Positions 7,407 through 17,196 of a stretch of DNA of 51,521 nt are shown piece by piece. The stretch comes from Epsilonproteobacteria bacterium (ex Lamellibrachia satsuma). Its GTDB lineage: Bacteria; Campylobacterota; Campylobacteria; Campylobacterales; Sulfurovaceae. The position numbers were made by a program, and so were the translations under genes. The notes below the pieces were generated by a model. It was not told the origin of the DNA. It searched no databases and saw only the letters and a list, made by a program, of their open reading frames with translations. The DNA lies in contig JQIX01000062.1 in the NCBI GenBank assembly GCA_003934925.1, positions 1 to 51,521 of the forward strand, given 5' to 3'. Numbering within the stretch: position 1 is the stretch's first letter; the number at the start of each line of letters is the position of its first letter.

Positions 7407-8693
7407 ATGAAATTGAAAATAGTGTTCATAGCATTTTTACTGTTTGGCATAAACAGCATTGCGTTAAATGCTAAAACGTTTACCTATTCACAAGTACACC
7501 ACATGCCCAAAAGCATCGAAAAAGACTACTATATCTGGCGTTTTCTCTGTCAAAGAACAACGACGGCTAAAGAAGCCAGATCGATCATGCAGGATGCTGA
7601 CCATCTGAACAAAAAACTTAAAGAAGCCTACAAAAAGAAAACCGGATCAACAGCCCGTCTCGCGCCAAAACCTCCTGTTTTTAAAGCTTCAGACAAAATG
7701 GACTGGAAACTTAAAGTCGAAGCAAATAAATATTTTGCGACTGGTATTAAACTGATTGGAAAGAAAAAACTTCAAAAAGCCATAGAGTATTTTTATAAAG
7801 CAAACCGCATGTATACCCAAAGGTGGGAAAAAGACAAAACACTCTTTTGGCTCTATTTGCTTACAAAAGAAAAAAGATATCTTCATAAATTACAGAAAAG
7901 CTATCATATCAACATGTATACGCTTCTGGCGGCAGATATAGAGCATAAAAAATACCCCAGAACCATTATCACTCCGAATATCAGTAAGAACAGTGTCTTT
8001 GGCATAGATGCACAAGACCCTATAGATTGGGCAAAGATGAAAGCCAGAATGCACCTTCCTGATGCAGACCTGAATGATCTTGCAGAGGATTGTGAGTCGA
8101 AGGAGACCATCGGCATGCATACCTACCTGAAAGCCAAAGCATGCAATTATCAAAAATCATATTTCCCTATGCCTTATCGGGGCAGTATGAAAAAGTTCTC
8201 AAAAGAGAGACAGGCTCTTATCTATTCCATTGCAAGACAGGAGAGTCGTTTTGTCCCTGCTTCTGTTTCACGTTCCTTTGCACTCGGCATGATGCAGTTC
8301 ATGCCTTTTCTTATTGAGCATATAGCCAAAAAGAAAGGTGAACATATTGATCTGGATGATATGTTCAATCCTAAAAAAGCCATAGAGTATGCCGACTATC
8401 ACCTTGATTATCTCAATACCTACCTCTATCATCCGCTTTTCGTGGCCTATGCTTACAATGGTGGTATAGGATTTACAAAAAGGCTTATTATGAAATCAAA
8501 CTATTTTAGAAGAGGACCGTTCGAACCTTACCTGAGTATGGAAAAGATGACCAATGTACAAGCTAGAGAATATGGAAAGCGTGTACTTACGAACTATGTT
8601 GTCTATATGAATAAACTTGGCAGATCGACACGTCTTTTGCCTTATATCAACATGCTGACAGATCCGTCTAAAACAGATAAATTTAGAAAATAG
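7407..8693 (+). CDS. slt: Soluble lytic murein transglycosylase (SLT domain)
   Basis: 428 residues with an N-terminal signal peptide (KIVFIAFLLFGINSIALNA). A long helical region precedes the SLT catalytic domain (about residues 265-400). The catalytic glutamate is in YSIARQESRF, followed by GMMQFMPFL and the AYNGG motif near residue 350, all typical of Slt70-type enzymes. It cleaves the glycan backbone of peptidoglycan in the periplasm with 1,6-anhydro product formation. It is shorter than E. coli Slt70 (about 645), as is usual in this phylum. It starts 3 nt after yggT and converges with a lipoprotein gene. Confidence 0.9.
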   Translation: MKLKIVFIAFLLFGINSIALNAKTFTYSQVHHMPKSIEKDYYIWRFLCQRTTTAKEARSIMQDADHLNKKLKEAYKKKTGSTARLAPKPPVFKASDKMDWKLKVEANKYFATGIKLIGKKKLQKAIEYFYKANRMYTQRWEKDKTLFWLYLLTKEKRYLHKLQKSYHINMYTLLAADIEHKKYPRTIITPNISKNSVFGIDAQDPIDWAKMKARMHLPDADLNDLAEDCESKETIGMHTYLKAKACNYQKSYFPMPYRGSMKKFSKERQALIYSIARQESRFVPASVSRSFALGMMQFMPFLIEHIAKKKGEHIDLDDMFNPKKAIEYADYHLDYLNTYLYHPLFVAYAYNGGIGFTKRLIMKSNYFRRGPFEPYLSMEKMTNVQAREYGKRVLTNYVVYMNKLGRSTRLLPYINMLTDPSKTDKFRK

Positions 8694-8720
8694 TTGACTA
8701 AAGCACTTTTTTAGTTAACA
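8692..8720. terminator. Candidate bidirectional hairpin between convergent genes
   Basis: GTTGACTAA and TTAGTTAAC form a 9-bp stem with one wobble, around a T-rich loop. It spans the ends of the transglycosylase and lipoprotein genes. It is weak and AT-rich. Confidence 0.3.
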
Positions 8721-9216
8721 CATATTTTGCTACTTTTGCAAAGTGCAATTCACCCCTGCCGTACAGATCACTTTCAAAGATCAATTTAAAACTTTTACTT
8801 GAAACATGAGGAAAAGTAACAAAATAGAACTGATTCCACTCCGTAACAAAAGGGATATCGTCTAATTGGGGATCATTCTTTTCCAGTTTTTTGATACTTT
8901 TAGGTATCTTCCCATCAAGTGTCAAGCTAAATCCTCCCCGATCAAACGTTTGCATCGTTTCCTCTTCAAGATAGACACCTACGATAAATGTTTCATCCCT
9001 TTCATCTTTCTTCTCGAGACCGGGTTCAAAAAGATATGTTGCAGTAAGAAGTGCTTTTGTGTCCTCTCCGTCATACAGTTGTATTTTCTCCGTTTTTTGG
9101 AGTTTTTTATGGTAAGGTTTCTGTTTCTCATATGATCGTATAAATGCTTTCTCTTCTTTGGAAGCACAGCCTGTAAAAAGAGCCATAGCACCAAGTACCA
9201 ACACTATATTGCGCAT
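8698..9216 (-). CDS. Conserved lipoprotein of unknown function
   Basis: 172 residues. The signal peptide MRNIVLVLGAMALFTGC ends in a lipobox (LFTGC), so the cysteine at position 17 should be lipidated. The mature part is mixed alpha/beta with many Lys and Glu and a central stretch YLFEPGLEKKDERDETF. I do not recognise a named domain. It is monocistronic and convergent with the transglycosylase, and the AGGAGGGG leader gives a strong ribosome site. It is probably an envelope protein. Confidence 0.75.
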   Translation of the reverse strand: MRNIVLVLGAMALFTGCASKEEKAFIRSYEKQKPYHKKLQKTEKIQLYDGEDTKALLTATYLFEPGLEKKDERDETFIVGVYLEEETMQTFDRGGFSLTLDGKIPKSIKKLEKNDPQLDDIPFVTEWNQFYFVTFPHVSSKSFKLIFESDLYGRGELHFAKVAKYVLTKKVL

Positions 9217-9303
9217 GACCCCTCCTTAGCTAATTGTTGGATTTTAACATAGTTTCAATAAAGTTTTAAGTATAATTCATAGAAATTAACTAAAGGTTTA
9301 TCT

Positions 9304-9801
9304 GTGAGCAATAGAGTTGCAGTTGCATTTACCGGTCCTTCAAACAGCGGAAAGACCACACTTGTTGAAAAAATAGCGAAAGTACTGATAAAAGAACAAA
9401 AGGTTGCTATTATTAAAAATGATCCAAAGGATAAAGCAATATTTGATGTAGCAGGTAAAGACAGTGACAAATTTACCAAAACAGGTGCTGAAGTAGTAGT
9501 GACCTCTCCTACTCGAACCACATACTTCTCCCAAAGGGAAAAAACACTGGATGACATCGTAGCAATGATCAATGATTTTGATATCCTGCTGGTGGAGGGT
9601 CTTAAAACTCTTCCTCTTCCACGTATCGCTATTTTTAGAAATAAAATAGATGAGAGTTATTTCGACTGCAGTGAAGCGATCGCCATAGACGGGACCATTG
9701 ACAAGACACAGTACAATATACCTCAGAATATCGATATACTTGATCTAAACAATACTGCTCAAATCATAGAGTGGATCAAAAACCATGCCAAGAAAATATA
9801 A
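9304..9801 (+). CDS. mobB: Molybdopterin-guanine dinucleotide biosynthesis protein MobB
   Basis: 165 residues. The P-loop [11 protein letters not shown] spans residues 9-19, and the motif [18 protein letters not shown] (around 97-114) is typical of MobB. The family binds GTP and assists MobA in attaching GMP to molybdopterin, which is needed for enzymes such as periplasmic nitrate reductase and formate dehydrogenase. The start is GTG at 9304 after AAAGG. It is followed 14 nt later by fbp on the same strand. Confidence 0.88.
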   Translation: MSNRVAVAFTGPSNSGKTTLVEKIAKVLIKEQKVAIIKNDPKDKAIFDVAGKDSDKFTKTGAEVVVTSPTRTTYFSQREKTLDDIVAMINDFDILLVEGLKTLPLPRIAIFRNKIDESYFDCSEAIAIDGTIDKTQYNIPQNIDILDLNNTAQIIEWIKNHAKKI

Positions 9802-9815
9802 GAAGGAATAAGAAG

Positions 9816-10667
9816 ATGCAAACTATTTTTCAAACGATTAAGGATATTGCCATTAAGATAGACCATGCCATAAAAACAGAGGACCTCGGTTATAGTGACA
9901 GTTCCAATGCATCAGGGGAAGACCAGTTAAAGCTTGATGTAAAAAGTGACTATATCATCGAAGAGGCCTTTAAGGGTGTCGATATTGTCAAAGCTTTGAT
10001 AAGTGAAGAAAAAGAAGGTGTTCTGGAACTGCATGAAGAGGGTATCTATACGATCTGTTATGATCCTCTTGATGGCTCAAGCCTTGCAGATGTCAACCTC
10101 TCAGTAGGTTCCATTTTCGGTATCTATGAAGGTGAACCAAGAGGAGAGAACCTTGTTGCTTCAGCCTATGTCGTCTATGGGCCGCGCATAGAACTCATGC
10201 TTGCTACCAAAGAGGAAAAACCTTTGCACTACAGGGCAAATGAAGGGCTGTTCAACCTCATAGGTGAAGTAAGTTTAAATGAAAAAGGCAAGCTCAATGC
10301 GCCAGGCGGTACACAGCAGTATTGGTCTGACTATCATAAAAGATTCGTAGAGAGCCTTTTTGCAGAAGGATACAGACTTAGATATTCCGGCGGCATGGTA
10401 CCGGACCTGCATCAGATATTACTCAAAGGCGGCGGTATTTTCTCCTATCCCGGGACAACTGATGTACCAAAAGGAAAACTGAGACAACTCTTCGAAGTGA
10501 TCCCTTTTGCTTTTATGTATGAACAAGCCGGTGGGCAAGCCATTAATGACAAAGGTATGAGACTTATGGAACTCATTCCTGCACATCCGCACGATACAAG
10601 CCCGTGTTTCTTTGGTTCTGATTATGAGATAGAAGCATTAAAAGAAGCCTACGGAATCAAAGCATAA
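9816..10667 (+). CDS. fbp: Fructose-1,6-bisphosphatase class I
   Basis: 283 residues. The metal- and phosphate-binding signature [18 protein letters not shown] lies near residues 80-97. The C-terminal sugar-phosphate site reads [15 protein letters not shown] and [22 protein letters not shown]. It removes the 1-phosphate from fructose-1,6-bisphosphate in gluconeogenesis, as expected for an autotroph. The ATG at 9816 after AAGGAATAAGAAG was chosen; an upstream start at 9771 would overlap mobB by 31 nt and has no ribosome site. It is shorter than the E. coli enzyme (332), normal for this phylum. It is coupled by TAATG to the next small gene. Confidence 0.93.
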   Translation: MQTIFQTIKDIAIKIDHAIKTEDLGYSDSSNASGEDQLKLDVKSDYIIEEAFKGVDIVKALISEEKEGVLELHEEGIYTICYDPLDGSSLADVNLSVGSIFGIYEGEPRGENLVASAYVVYGPRIELMLATKEEKPLHYRANEGLFNLIGEVSLNEKGKLNAPGGTQQYWSDYHKRFVESLFAEGYRLRYSGGMVPDLHQILLKGGGIFSYPGTTDVPKGKLRQLFEVIPFAFMYEQAGGQAINDKGMRLMELIPAHPHDTSPCFFGSDYEIEALKEAYGIKA

Positions 10668-10864
10668 TGTCCGAAGCAGTACTTGATGAATGGCAGATAG
10701 CACTCAAACAAAAAAGAGCAGAGCTTGAAGCATGTCAGGCACAACATGCTGTAGAGAGCTGCATGAAATGTGAAAAGTTACTTAGTTGCGAACTTCGGGA
10801 TGCTTATATCAAAGCGGTCTATGACAGTATGAGCAAAGGAAAAGGTGGAGGGTTCGAGTTTTAA
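10667..10864 (+). CDS. Small Cys-containing protein downstream of fbp
   Basis: 65 residues: a charged helix (DEWQIALKQKRAELEAC), then a cysteine cluster, SCMKCEKLLSCEL, and a glycine-rich end, SKGKGGGFEF. The CxxC plus nearby Cys could bind a metal. I do not recognise a family; it resembles short conserved epsilonproteobacterial orphans. Its start overlaps the fbp stop (TAATG), so it is translated with fbp. The final 4 nt overlap the convergent nuclease gene. Confidence 0.75.
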   Translation: MSEAVLDEWQIALKQKRAELEACQAQHAVESCMKCEKLLSCELRDAYIKAVYDSMSKGKGGGFEF

Positions 10865-11106
10865 TCCTCTATCAACTTCAGTTTCTCTGCCCTGCTCATC
10901 TTTTTTTTAATTTCATATTCCCTTTTGGAAGCTGAACTTCTATCAGGATATTTTTCACTATAGACCAGTGTTACAGGTCTCCGCATACGTGTATATTTTG
11001 CTCCTTTATCGGAGTTGTTATGTTCCTTTACCCGCCGTTCAAGCTCTGTTGCAATACCGGTATAAAGGGTATCGTCAGCACATTTAAGAATATAGACAAA
11101 ATACAA
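10861..11106 (-). CDS. GIY-YIG domain nuclease-like protein (UPF0213/YhbQ type)
   Basis: 81 residues, a single GIY-YIG domain. The variant signature VYIL and LYTG is at residues 4-17 (FVYILKCADDTLYTG). An arginine lies in ELERRVKEHN, and the YSEKYPDRSSASKREYEIKK segment carries the family glutamate (REYEIKK). Stand-alone members are small nucleases with uncertain substrates. The 3' end overlaps the end of the convergent 65-residue gene by 4 bp. Confidence 0.88.
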   Translation of the reverse strand: MYFVYILKCADDTLYTGIATELERRVKEHNNSDKGAKYTRMRRPVTLVYSEKYPDRSSASKREYEIKKKMSRAEKLKLIED

Positions 11107-11133
11107 TGTGGCCTTCTTTATATCCGGAACAAA

Positions 11134-11559
11134 TCAATGTTCCTCTTCCAGAATATAAGGTTTGAAATAAATACGCAGAGCATCATTTGAAATTAGTATT
11201 CTTTCTGTAGCTTTATCAATTTTTGCGAGTCCTTTTCTTACTGTCATCGTAGTAAAAGTATAAGTATAAAGCAATACTGTAGTTTGCGCATAAGAAATAT
11301 TTTTATAATTCTCAACCTTTATATAGTATGAATGCTTAAAGTCCATGATCTTATAATATTTTTTATTTTGTATTGTATATATTTTTTTATTTTCAAATCG
11401 TTTCTTTTGCATCTCATCATTTTTTTGACGGAAAAGTCTTTCTTGGTTGAGCTGATTTAAAATTTTCTGTTTTTCAAGAGGCGTAAACAGTTCTGTTCTC
11501 TTTCTACATTGATCTTCTTCACTTTCAGAAAAAAAATCAATACTTGATGTCTTGATCAT
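11134..11559 (-). CDS. Unknown orphan protein, Lys/Tyr-rich
   Basis: 141 residues from the ATG at 11557-11559, which follows AAGGGGG. A further ATG six codons upstream lacks a good ribosome site. Composition is unusual: a charged N-terminal coiled-coil-like part (LEKQKILNQLNQERLFRQKNDEMQKKRFENKK), then a Tyr-rich beta-like part. No signal peptide or catalytic motif is seen. It lies next to an AT-rich 220-bp gap before metG. I do not recognise it; it may be a strain-specific gene. Confidence 0.5.
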   Translation of the reverse strand: MIKTSSIDFFSESEEDQCRKRTELFTPLEKQKILNQLNQERLFRQKNDEMQKKRFENKKIYTIQNKKYYKIMDFKHSYYIKVENYKNISYAQTTVLLYTYTFTTMTVRKGLAKIDKATERILISNDALRIYFKPYILEEEH

Positions 11560-11797
11560 AATGCCCCCTTCTCTCATTCTTTTAAAATATATATTATATA
11601 AAATCAGAATCTATGGTTTTAATATTTTATTATACCAAATATATCAATTGTATATTTTATATCATAAATATTAACAAAATATTACCTTATGAATAATAAA
11701 GAAAATAACCCTCCCTACAGTATCTTTTGGCTAAAATATCCTTTATAAATTTACTCTATAGTAAACCAAAAACTCATTTGTTTAAGGAACTACAAAT

Positions 11798-13753
11798 ATG
11801 TCTTGCCACGAAAAAGCCTATATTACTACCCCAATCTATTATGTTAACGACATTGCCCATATCGGCCATGCCTATACAACCATTATCGCCGATACTGTTG
11901 CCAGATATTCCCGCATGTCCGGCTTGGATACCTTTTTTCTTACCGGAACTGATGAACATGGCCAGAAGATAGAGGAATCGGCAAAAGCCAGAGGAAAAAC
12001 TTCTCAGGAATATGCTGATGAGATCTCAGCTACCTTTAAAAACCTTTGGGACGATTTCGGTATCTCTTATGACAAATTTATCAGAACAACAGATCCGGAG
12101 CATATGAAAGGGGTTCAAAAAGCTTTTTCGGTCATGTATGACAATGGAGATATATACAAGGATGTCTACAAGGGGCACTACTGCATCTCTTGCGAGACAT
12201 TTTTCCCGGAATCCCAGCTTGTTGACGGAGAATTTTGCCCGGAGTGCGGAAAGAGTACAACGATCGTGGAAGAGGAGAGCTATTTCTTTAAGCTCTCTGC
12301 CTACGAAGACAGACTTCTTGCATGGTACAAAGAAAATCCAAACTGCATTCTGCCCAAAAGCAAAAGAAATGAGGTGATCCGTTTTGTTGAAGGCGGACTG
12401 GATGATCTTTCCATCACCCGTACAAGTTTTGACTGGGGTGTAAAACTTCCCAAAGAACTCAATGATCCAAAACATGTGATGTACGTATGGCTTGATGCAT
12501 TGATGAACTATATTACAGCACTTGGCTATGGTACAGATGAAGCCAATATGGATTTCTGGCCTGCACGTGTACACCTCATAGGCAAAGATATCCTGCGTTT
12601 CCATGCTATCTATTGGCCTGCATTCCTCATGAGCCTTGGATTGCCTATGCCCAAACATATTGCAGCACACGGCTGGTGGACACGAGACGGTGAGAAAATG
12701 AGTAAATCCAAAGGGAATGTGGTAAACCCCAGAGAAGTAGCCGATGCTTACGGACTGGACAACTTCCGTTATTTCATGCTTAGAGAAGTACCATTCGGCG
12801 GAGACGGTGACTTTAGCCAAAAAGCACTTATTGACCGTATCAACTCTGACCTAGGCAATGACCTTGGAAATTTACTTAACCGTCTTATAGGAATGAGCGG
12901 AAAGTACTTTGAAGGTAAAGTGGACTCTGGAAATGTAGCCAAATACTATCAGTCTGAACTCGATGAAGTACATGCTTCACTTGAAAAGCTTGAACCCCTG
13001 CTCTTTAATATGCAGATACACCGATATCTTGAAGAACTCTGGAGACCACTTTCTGTAGCGAACAGGTCCATTGACAAGTATCAGCCATGGACACTTATGA
13101 AAGAAGGCAAAGAAGAGGAAGCAATGGCTCTTAACGGGCTGATCGCTGCGATACTTGGAAAAGTGGCAGTCATGCTCTACCCTGTAATGCCTGACACCTG
13201 TAAAAAGATCTCAGATGCCCTCAGCTTTAACATAGACAATAGAAGCTGGAGTGCTCTTGTAAAAGAAAATAAACTTCTGGAGACCTTTACGATAGAAAAG
13301 ATCCCGCCTCTCTTCCCCCGTGTCGAAGAACCTTTGTTGGAAGAGATCAAACCTGCCGATATAAAAACAGAGGCCAAAGTTGAGACTAAAACCGAAACCA
13401 AAACAGAAAAAAAAGAAGAAGGGGTGGCACTTATAGGTATAGACCAGTTCTTTCAAACTTCACTCAAAGTCGGTACCGTTGTGAAAGCGGAAGAAGTACC
13501 CAAGAGCAAAAAACTTCTTTTACTACAGGTAGATGTAGGAGAAGATGAGCCCAGACAAGTGGTTGCCGGTATCAAAGAGTGGTACAGTGCCGAAGATATG
13601 CTGGGCACACAGGTTTGCGTTGTCGCCAATCTGAAACCTGCAAAACTCATGGGTTACAAAAGTGAAGGCATGCTGCTTGCAGCCAAAGATGAAGATGGTT
13701 TGTGTATGATTCGTCCTGAAAAACCTAAAAAACCCGGAACGAATATAGGATAA
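11798..13753 (+). CDS. metG: Methionyl-tRNA synthetase
   Basis: 651 residues. The class I signature HIGH is at residues 21-24, and KMSKSKGNVV is near residue 300. Zinc-type pairs CISC (around 129-132) and CPEC (around 147-150) lie in the connective domain. A Lys/Glu/Thr-rich linker near 515-540 leads to a C-terminal EMAP/Trbp111 tRNA-binding domain starting at IGIDQFFQ (around 545), with VDVGEDEPRQVVAGI. It charges tRNA-Met in the cytoplasm. ATG at 11798 follows AAGGAAC. It is followed 11 nt downstream by the Mur-like orphan, so the two may be cotranscribed. Confidence 0.96.
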   Translation: MSCHEKAYITTPIYYVNDIAHIGHAYTTIIADTVARYSRMSGLDTFFLTGTDEHGQKIEESAKARGKTSQEYADEISATFKNLWDDFGISYDKFIRTTDPEHMKGVQKAFSVMYDNGDIYKDVYKGHYCISCETFFPESQLVDGEFCPECGKSTTIVEEESYFFKLSAYEDRLLAWYKENPNCILPKSKRNEVIRFVEGGLDDLSITRTSFDWGVKLPKELNDPKHVMYVWLDALMNYITALGYGTDEANMDFWPARVHLIGKDILRFHAIYWPAFLMSLGLPMPKHIAAHGWWTRDGEKMSKSKGNVVNPREVADAYGLDNFRYFMLREVPFGGDGDFSQKALIDRINSDLGNDLGNLLNRLIGMSGKYFEGKVDSGNVAKYYQSELDEVHASLEKLEPLLFNMQIHRYLEELWRPLSVANRSIDKYQPWTLMKEGKEEEAMALNGLIAAILGKVAVMLYPVMPDTCKKISDALSFNIDNRSWSALVKENKLLETFTIEKIPPLFPRVEEPLLEEIKPADIKTEAKVETKTETKTEKKEEGVALIGIDQFFQTSLKVGTVVKAEEVPKSKKLLLLQVDVGEDEPRQVVAGIKEWYSAEDMLGTQVCVVANLKPAKLMGYKSEGMLLAAKDEDGLCMIRPEKPKKPGTNIG

Positions 13754-13764
13754 TTAAGGCAAAT

Positions 13765-14745
13765 ATGAAAATAGAAGACATTTTAAACCTCACAGAGGGA
13801 ACACTCACCAATACACCCAAGGTACAAGCTATTGAATCAGCTACAGTCTACCCTTCAAAAGTAGATCATGGTGACCTTTTCTTCTCTTCAAATCAGGAAG
13901 ATATAGACAAAGCCATAGAAAATGGTGCCTATGCTATTGTTTATGATGATGAAAATATCATAAGAAAAGATGATGAGATCGCATGGATCAAAGTCTCAGA
14001 CATTAAACTGGCTGCCTTTAAACTCATCCGTTATGTCATCATCAAAAAAGAGTCAAAGTTCTTCCTCCTTTCGGAACATGAACTTACCTTTTTAAAGATG
14101 ATACTTCAGCACAAAGGCAATATTGCATTCATCGCAAATGATTGGCGCAAGGCATTTGAACAGATACTTAATTCTGATGCTTCACTCTTTGTCGGCACAG
14201 ACAAAGAGCTTATGAAACTCATTAAACCCGATATTAAAAAACTTAAAACAGATGTTGACGGATATGTTGTATTTGATACACTTTTCAAAACAACATTTAA
14301 AGTGGGAGGATACGTTTATCAGGAAAAAGATCTGATCCCTTTTCACCTGGAATACCTTTTGCGTGTTATAGACTTTTGTGAAAGTGAGGAGTTGCCTTAC
14401 TCTTTGGATCGCATCAAGTATACGAAACATTTTACCCCTATCTTCATAGACGGACAGCTTAAGAGTACACAAGCCAGCAAAAGTGACAAGGTTGCGATCT
14501 TCACAGATAATATCAATGATATCGTTAAAGCGAGAGAGTATATCAAACGCAGTAATACATGGGTAAAAGGTATCGTTCTGACTCCACCCAAAACAAAAGT
14601 ACCCGGCATTGACCGTCCCCACTGGTTTGAAAGTGAAGAAGAGGTACGGGATATATTGAAGAATACACTCTTCAACTATGCCTTCATCTATAATGCAGAT
14701 AAAAGCATTCTCAATACGATCAAAGAAGAGTACAGCCTCTTTTAG
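13765..14745 (+). CDS. Degenerate Mur-ligase-like protein of unknown function
   Basis: 326 residues. The first 75 residues resemble the UDP-binding N-terminal domain of MurE/MurF: VYPSKVDHGDLFFSS, then DIDKAIENGAYAIVYDD, corresponding to the S-x-x-V-x-x-G-D-L-F pattern. The central ATPase P-loop (GTxGKT) of true ligases is missing; in its place is KGNIAFIANDWRKAFEQIL, which keeps only a vestigial layout. The C-terminal part (KSDKVAIFTDNINDIVKAREYIKR) is loosely Rossmann-like. It is probably a non-ligating paralogue tied to cell-envelope synthesis, by inference. It sits 11 nt after metG. Confidence 0.6.
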   Translation: MKIEDILNLTEGTLTNTPKVQAIESATVYPSKVDHGDLFFSSNQEDIDKAIENGAYAIVYDDENIIRKDDEIAWIKVSDIKLAAFKLIRYVIIKKESKFFLLSEHELTFLKMILQHKGNIAFIANDWRKAFEQILNSDASLFVGTDKELMKLIKPDIKKLKTDVDGYVVFDTLFKTTFKVGGYVYQEKDLIPFHLEYLLRVIDFCESEELPYSLDRIKYTKHFTPIFIDGQLKSTQASKSDKVAIFTDNINDIVKAREYIKRSNTWVKGIVLTPPKTKVPGIDRPHWFESEEEVRDILKNTLFNYAFIYNADKSILNTIKEEYSLF

Positions 14746-14782
14746 GAGGTATTTTTTTCTGCGCCTGGAACCTTATTTTACT

Positions 14783-14808
14783 CATTCCGCCTCGGAAGAG
14801 GTGGAATG
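14783..14808. terminator. Bidirectional intrinsic terminator
   Basis: CATTCCGCCTC (14783-14793), loop GGAA, GAGGTGGAATG (14798-14808): an 11-bp stem with one G-T pair. It has TTTTA on the left and AAAAAG on the right, so it can serve both the Mur-like gene and the convergent CopD-like gene. Confidence 0.75.
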
Positions 14809-14824
14809 AAAAAGCATTCAGCCG

Positions 14825-15286
14825 TTAAAGAATATCCCGCAGGACAATCGCATAATGCATGACAAAAAGATTCAGAAAAAAGATTAGCAGACTTGAGCCT
14901 CTGGAAAGAAACTGCTGAACCGGCGTCCTTTCCTTTCCATTGGTCTTGTAAGCAATGACAAAATGAATTACCGTTGCAATAGTCAGGATGGCAACCAGCA
15001 ACACTTTCATATGCAATGCATCCGATATCGGGCTTCCGTTCGGGTTCATCATAACTTCGAACAAATGATAATTAATACCCATAATGAAACCAGTGCTTAG
15101 AAGCAGAACCAATGCGACCACTTCAAACCATCCAAAGATCGGTCCAACATGAGGATAGACCTCCTGCTGTGCTTTCTTGTCTCTAAGCGTAACACCCAAC
15201 ACGAACATGAAGACCGAGCCGCCGATCCAGCTGATCGCCATGATCAAATGGATATGAAATGCCCATTTTGTGATCCAGTCCCACAT
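14825..15286 (-). CDS. CopD/HemJ-like four-helix membrane protein
   Basis: 153 residues with four hydrophobic helices (around 9-30, 50-70, 90-112, 130-150). Histidines are in or near the membrane (FHIHLIMAISWIGG, LHMKVLL, VIHFVIAY, MHYAIVL). The pattern resembles the CopD and HemJ/UPF0093 superfamily of membrane proteins that bind heme or copper. The precise role is unknown. The stop lies just after a terminator, and the start is 1 nt past the lepA stop in the same direction, so it follows lepA. Confidence 0.65.
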   Translation of the reverse strand: MWDWITKWAFHIHLIMAISWIGGSVFMFVLGVTLRDKKAQQEVYPHVGPIFGWFEVVALVLLLSTGFIMGINYHLFEVMMNPNGSPISDALHMKVLLVAILTIATVIHFVIAYKTNGKERTPVQQFLSRGSSLLIFFLNLFVMHYAIVLRDIL

Positions 15287-15287
15287 T

Positions 15288-17099
15288 TTAACTTTCCAGC
15301 TTCAATACGGCCATAAAGGCCTCTTGAGGGACTTCTACCTTACCGATGGATTTCATACGTTTTTTACCTGCTTTTTGTTTTTCCAAAAGCTTTCTTTTAC
15401 GGGTGATATCACCACCGTAACATTTCGCCGTAACATTTTTACCCATAGATTTCACGTTGGAACGTGCAATGACATTGTTTCCTATACTTGCTTGAATGGC
15501 CACTTCGAAAAGTTGTCTCGGGATGAGCTCTTTGAGCTGTGCAACGAATGCAAGCCCTCTCGTACGAGCCTTCTCTTCAGGAACAATGATGGAGAGTGAA
15601 TCCACCACTTCCCCTGCTACACGGATATCAAGTTTAACCAGTTTACCCGGCCTGAAGCCTATAGGTTCATAATCAAAACTTGCATATCCTTTGGTAATGG
15701 ATTTCAGTTTGTCATAGAAATCCATCACGATCTCATTCATGGGAATATCATACTCCATGAGTACACGTGTTTCATTTAGATAATCCATCTTGATCTGTAT
15801 ACCTCGACGGTCATTCAGCAGTTTTATGAGGTTGCCAACATACTCCTGCGGTGTCAGGATGGTCGCTTTGACATATGGTTCATAAATAGTGTCTATCTTT
15901 TGCGGTTCCGGAAGTTCACTTGGGTTCTGGATCTCTATCTCTTCCCCATTGGTCTGCTTAACCCTGTAAACAACGGTAGGTGCAGTAGCAATGAGTTCAA
16001 GATTGAATTCACGTTCCAAACGCTCTTTGACCACTTCCATATGCAGCATGCCCAAGAAGCCTGTTCTAAATCCGGACCCAAGTGCCATGGAACTTTCCGG
16101 TTCAAAGCTCAAAGAGGAGTCATTGAGCTTTAATTTGTTCAGGGCATCACGCAAGTCTTCAAATTTATCGGTCTCTATAGGGTAGATTCCTGCAAAGACA
16201 AACGGCTTGGCCGGTTCAAATCCGCCTATAGGCTCTGCTGTGGGATTTTTAGCATCAGTAATGGTGTCTCCAACCTGCAGTGAATCGACAGTTTTAAGTC
16301 CCATGACCACAATACCTATTTCTCCGGTACGGATTTCATCGGTCTTAACAGGAGCAATAGGATTCGGGTACATCAGGTTAAGTACCTGGTGTTCATCTTT
16401 GGTTCCCATTACTTTTGCCATCTGACCTTTTTTAATGCTGCCGTCAAATACCCTGACCAGCGCAAGGGCACCAAGGTAGTTGTCAAACCAGGAATCATAG
16501 ATCAATGCCTTCAAAGGCGCATTTGCATCGCCTTTTGGAGCAGGGACACGTTCAATGATGGAGTCTATCAGCTCTTTGACCCCTATTCCCGTTTTAGCAG
16601 AGACAAGGTTATGCTCTGTCGCATCGATACCGATAGCTTCTTCTAGCTCGGTCAGTACCCTGTCCGGATCAGCAGCGGGAAGGTCTATCTTATTCACAAC
16701 GGGTAGCAGCTCCAGATCATTCTCTATAGCAATATACACATTGGCTATTGTCTGTGCTTCTACACCCTGTGCCGCATCCACGATAAGCAGCGCTCCGTCT
16801 GATGAAGCCAGTGAACGGCTTACCTCATAAGAGAAATCGACATGGCCCGGAGTATCTATCAAGTTGAGGATATAATGTTCACCATCCTTGATATAGTCAA
16901 GACGTACAGATTGTGCTTTAATGGTAATACCACGCTCTTTTTCTATATCCATAGTATCCATCACTTGAGCAGACATTTGTCTGTCAGAGACTGCACCACA
17001 CTCTTGTATGATACGGTCTGCAAGTGTAGATTTACCATGGTCGATATGCGCAATAATGGAAAAGTTACGTATATTTTCCTGTGGTACTGTTTTTGCCAA
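15288..17099 (-). CDS. lepA: Elongation factor 4 (LepA)
   Basis: 603 residues. The GTPase G1 motif AHIDHGKST is near residues 16-24, followed by DTPGHVDF and [10 protein letters not shown]. Domains II, III, V and the LepA-specific C-terminus ([20 protein letters not shown], then [16 protein letters not shown]) follow. It acts on ribosomes to help initiation and back-translocation. I chose the TTG at 17097-17099 (product begins [13 protein letters not shown]), 6 nt after AAGGA; a GTG ten codons upstream falls inside a palindromic repeat and lacks a ribosome site. It lies downstream of prs on the same strand. Confidence 0.94.
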   Translation of the reverse strand: MAKTVPQENIRNFSIIAHIDHGKSTLADRIIQECGAVSDRQMSAQVMDTMDIEKERGITIKAQSVRLDYIKDGEHYILNLIDTPGHVDFSYEVSRSLASSDGALLIVDAAQGVEAQTIANVYIAIENDLELLPVVNKIDLPAADPDRVLTELEEAIGIDATEHNLVSAKTGIGVKELIDSIIERVPAPKGDANAPLKALIYDSWFDNYLGALALVRVFDGSIKKGQMAKVMGTKDEHQVLNLMYPNPIAPVKTDEIRTGEIGIVVMGLKTVDSLQVGDTITDAKNPTAEPIGGFEPAKPFVFAGIYPIETDKFEDLRDALNKLKLNDSSLSFEPESSMALGSGFRTGFLGMLHMEVVKERLEREFNLELIATAPTVVYRVKQTNGEEIEIQNPSELPEPQKIDTIYEPYVKATILTPQEYVGNLIKLLNDRRGIQIKMDYLNETRVLMEYDIPMNEIVMDFYDKLKSITKGYASFDYEPIGFRPGKLVKLDIRVAGEVVDSLSIIVPEEKARTRGLAFVAQLKELIPRQLFEVAIQASIGNNVIARSNVKSMGKNVTAKCYGGDITRKRKLLEKQKAGKKRMKSIGKVEVPQEAFMAVLKLES

Positions 17100-17116
17100 T
17101 ATTATTCCTTGAATTT

Positions 17117-17145
17117 TAGGGGCAACCACAAGGGATTGCCCCTAC
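17117..17145. repeat. Palindromic repeat, family 2
   Basis: TAGGGGCAA (17117-17125) and TTGCCCCTA (17137-17145) form a perfect 9-bp stem around CCACAAGGGA. It lies in the lepA leader. A second hairpin follows at 17161-17181 (AGGTATCC and GGGTACCT). Confidence 0.65.
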
Positions 17146-17196
17146 AAACATTCTTGTAGAGGTATCCATTATGGGTACCTTTGAGTATTTTAATTT

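Noticed and set aside
12026-12820. 264-residue minus-strand ORF
   Set aside because: It is antisense to the conserved catalytic region of metG, has no family motif and no ribosome site.
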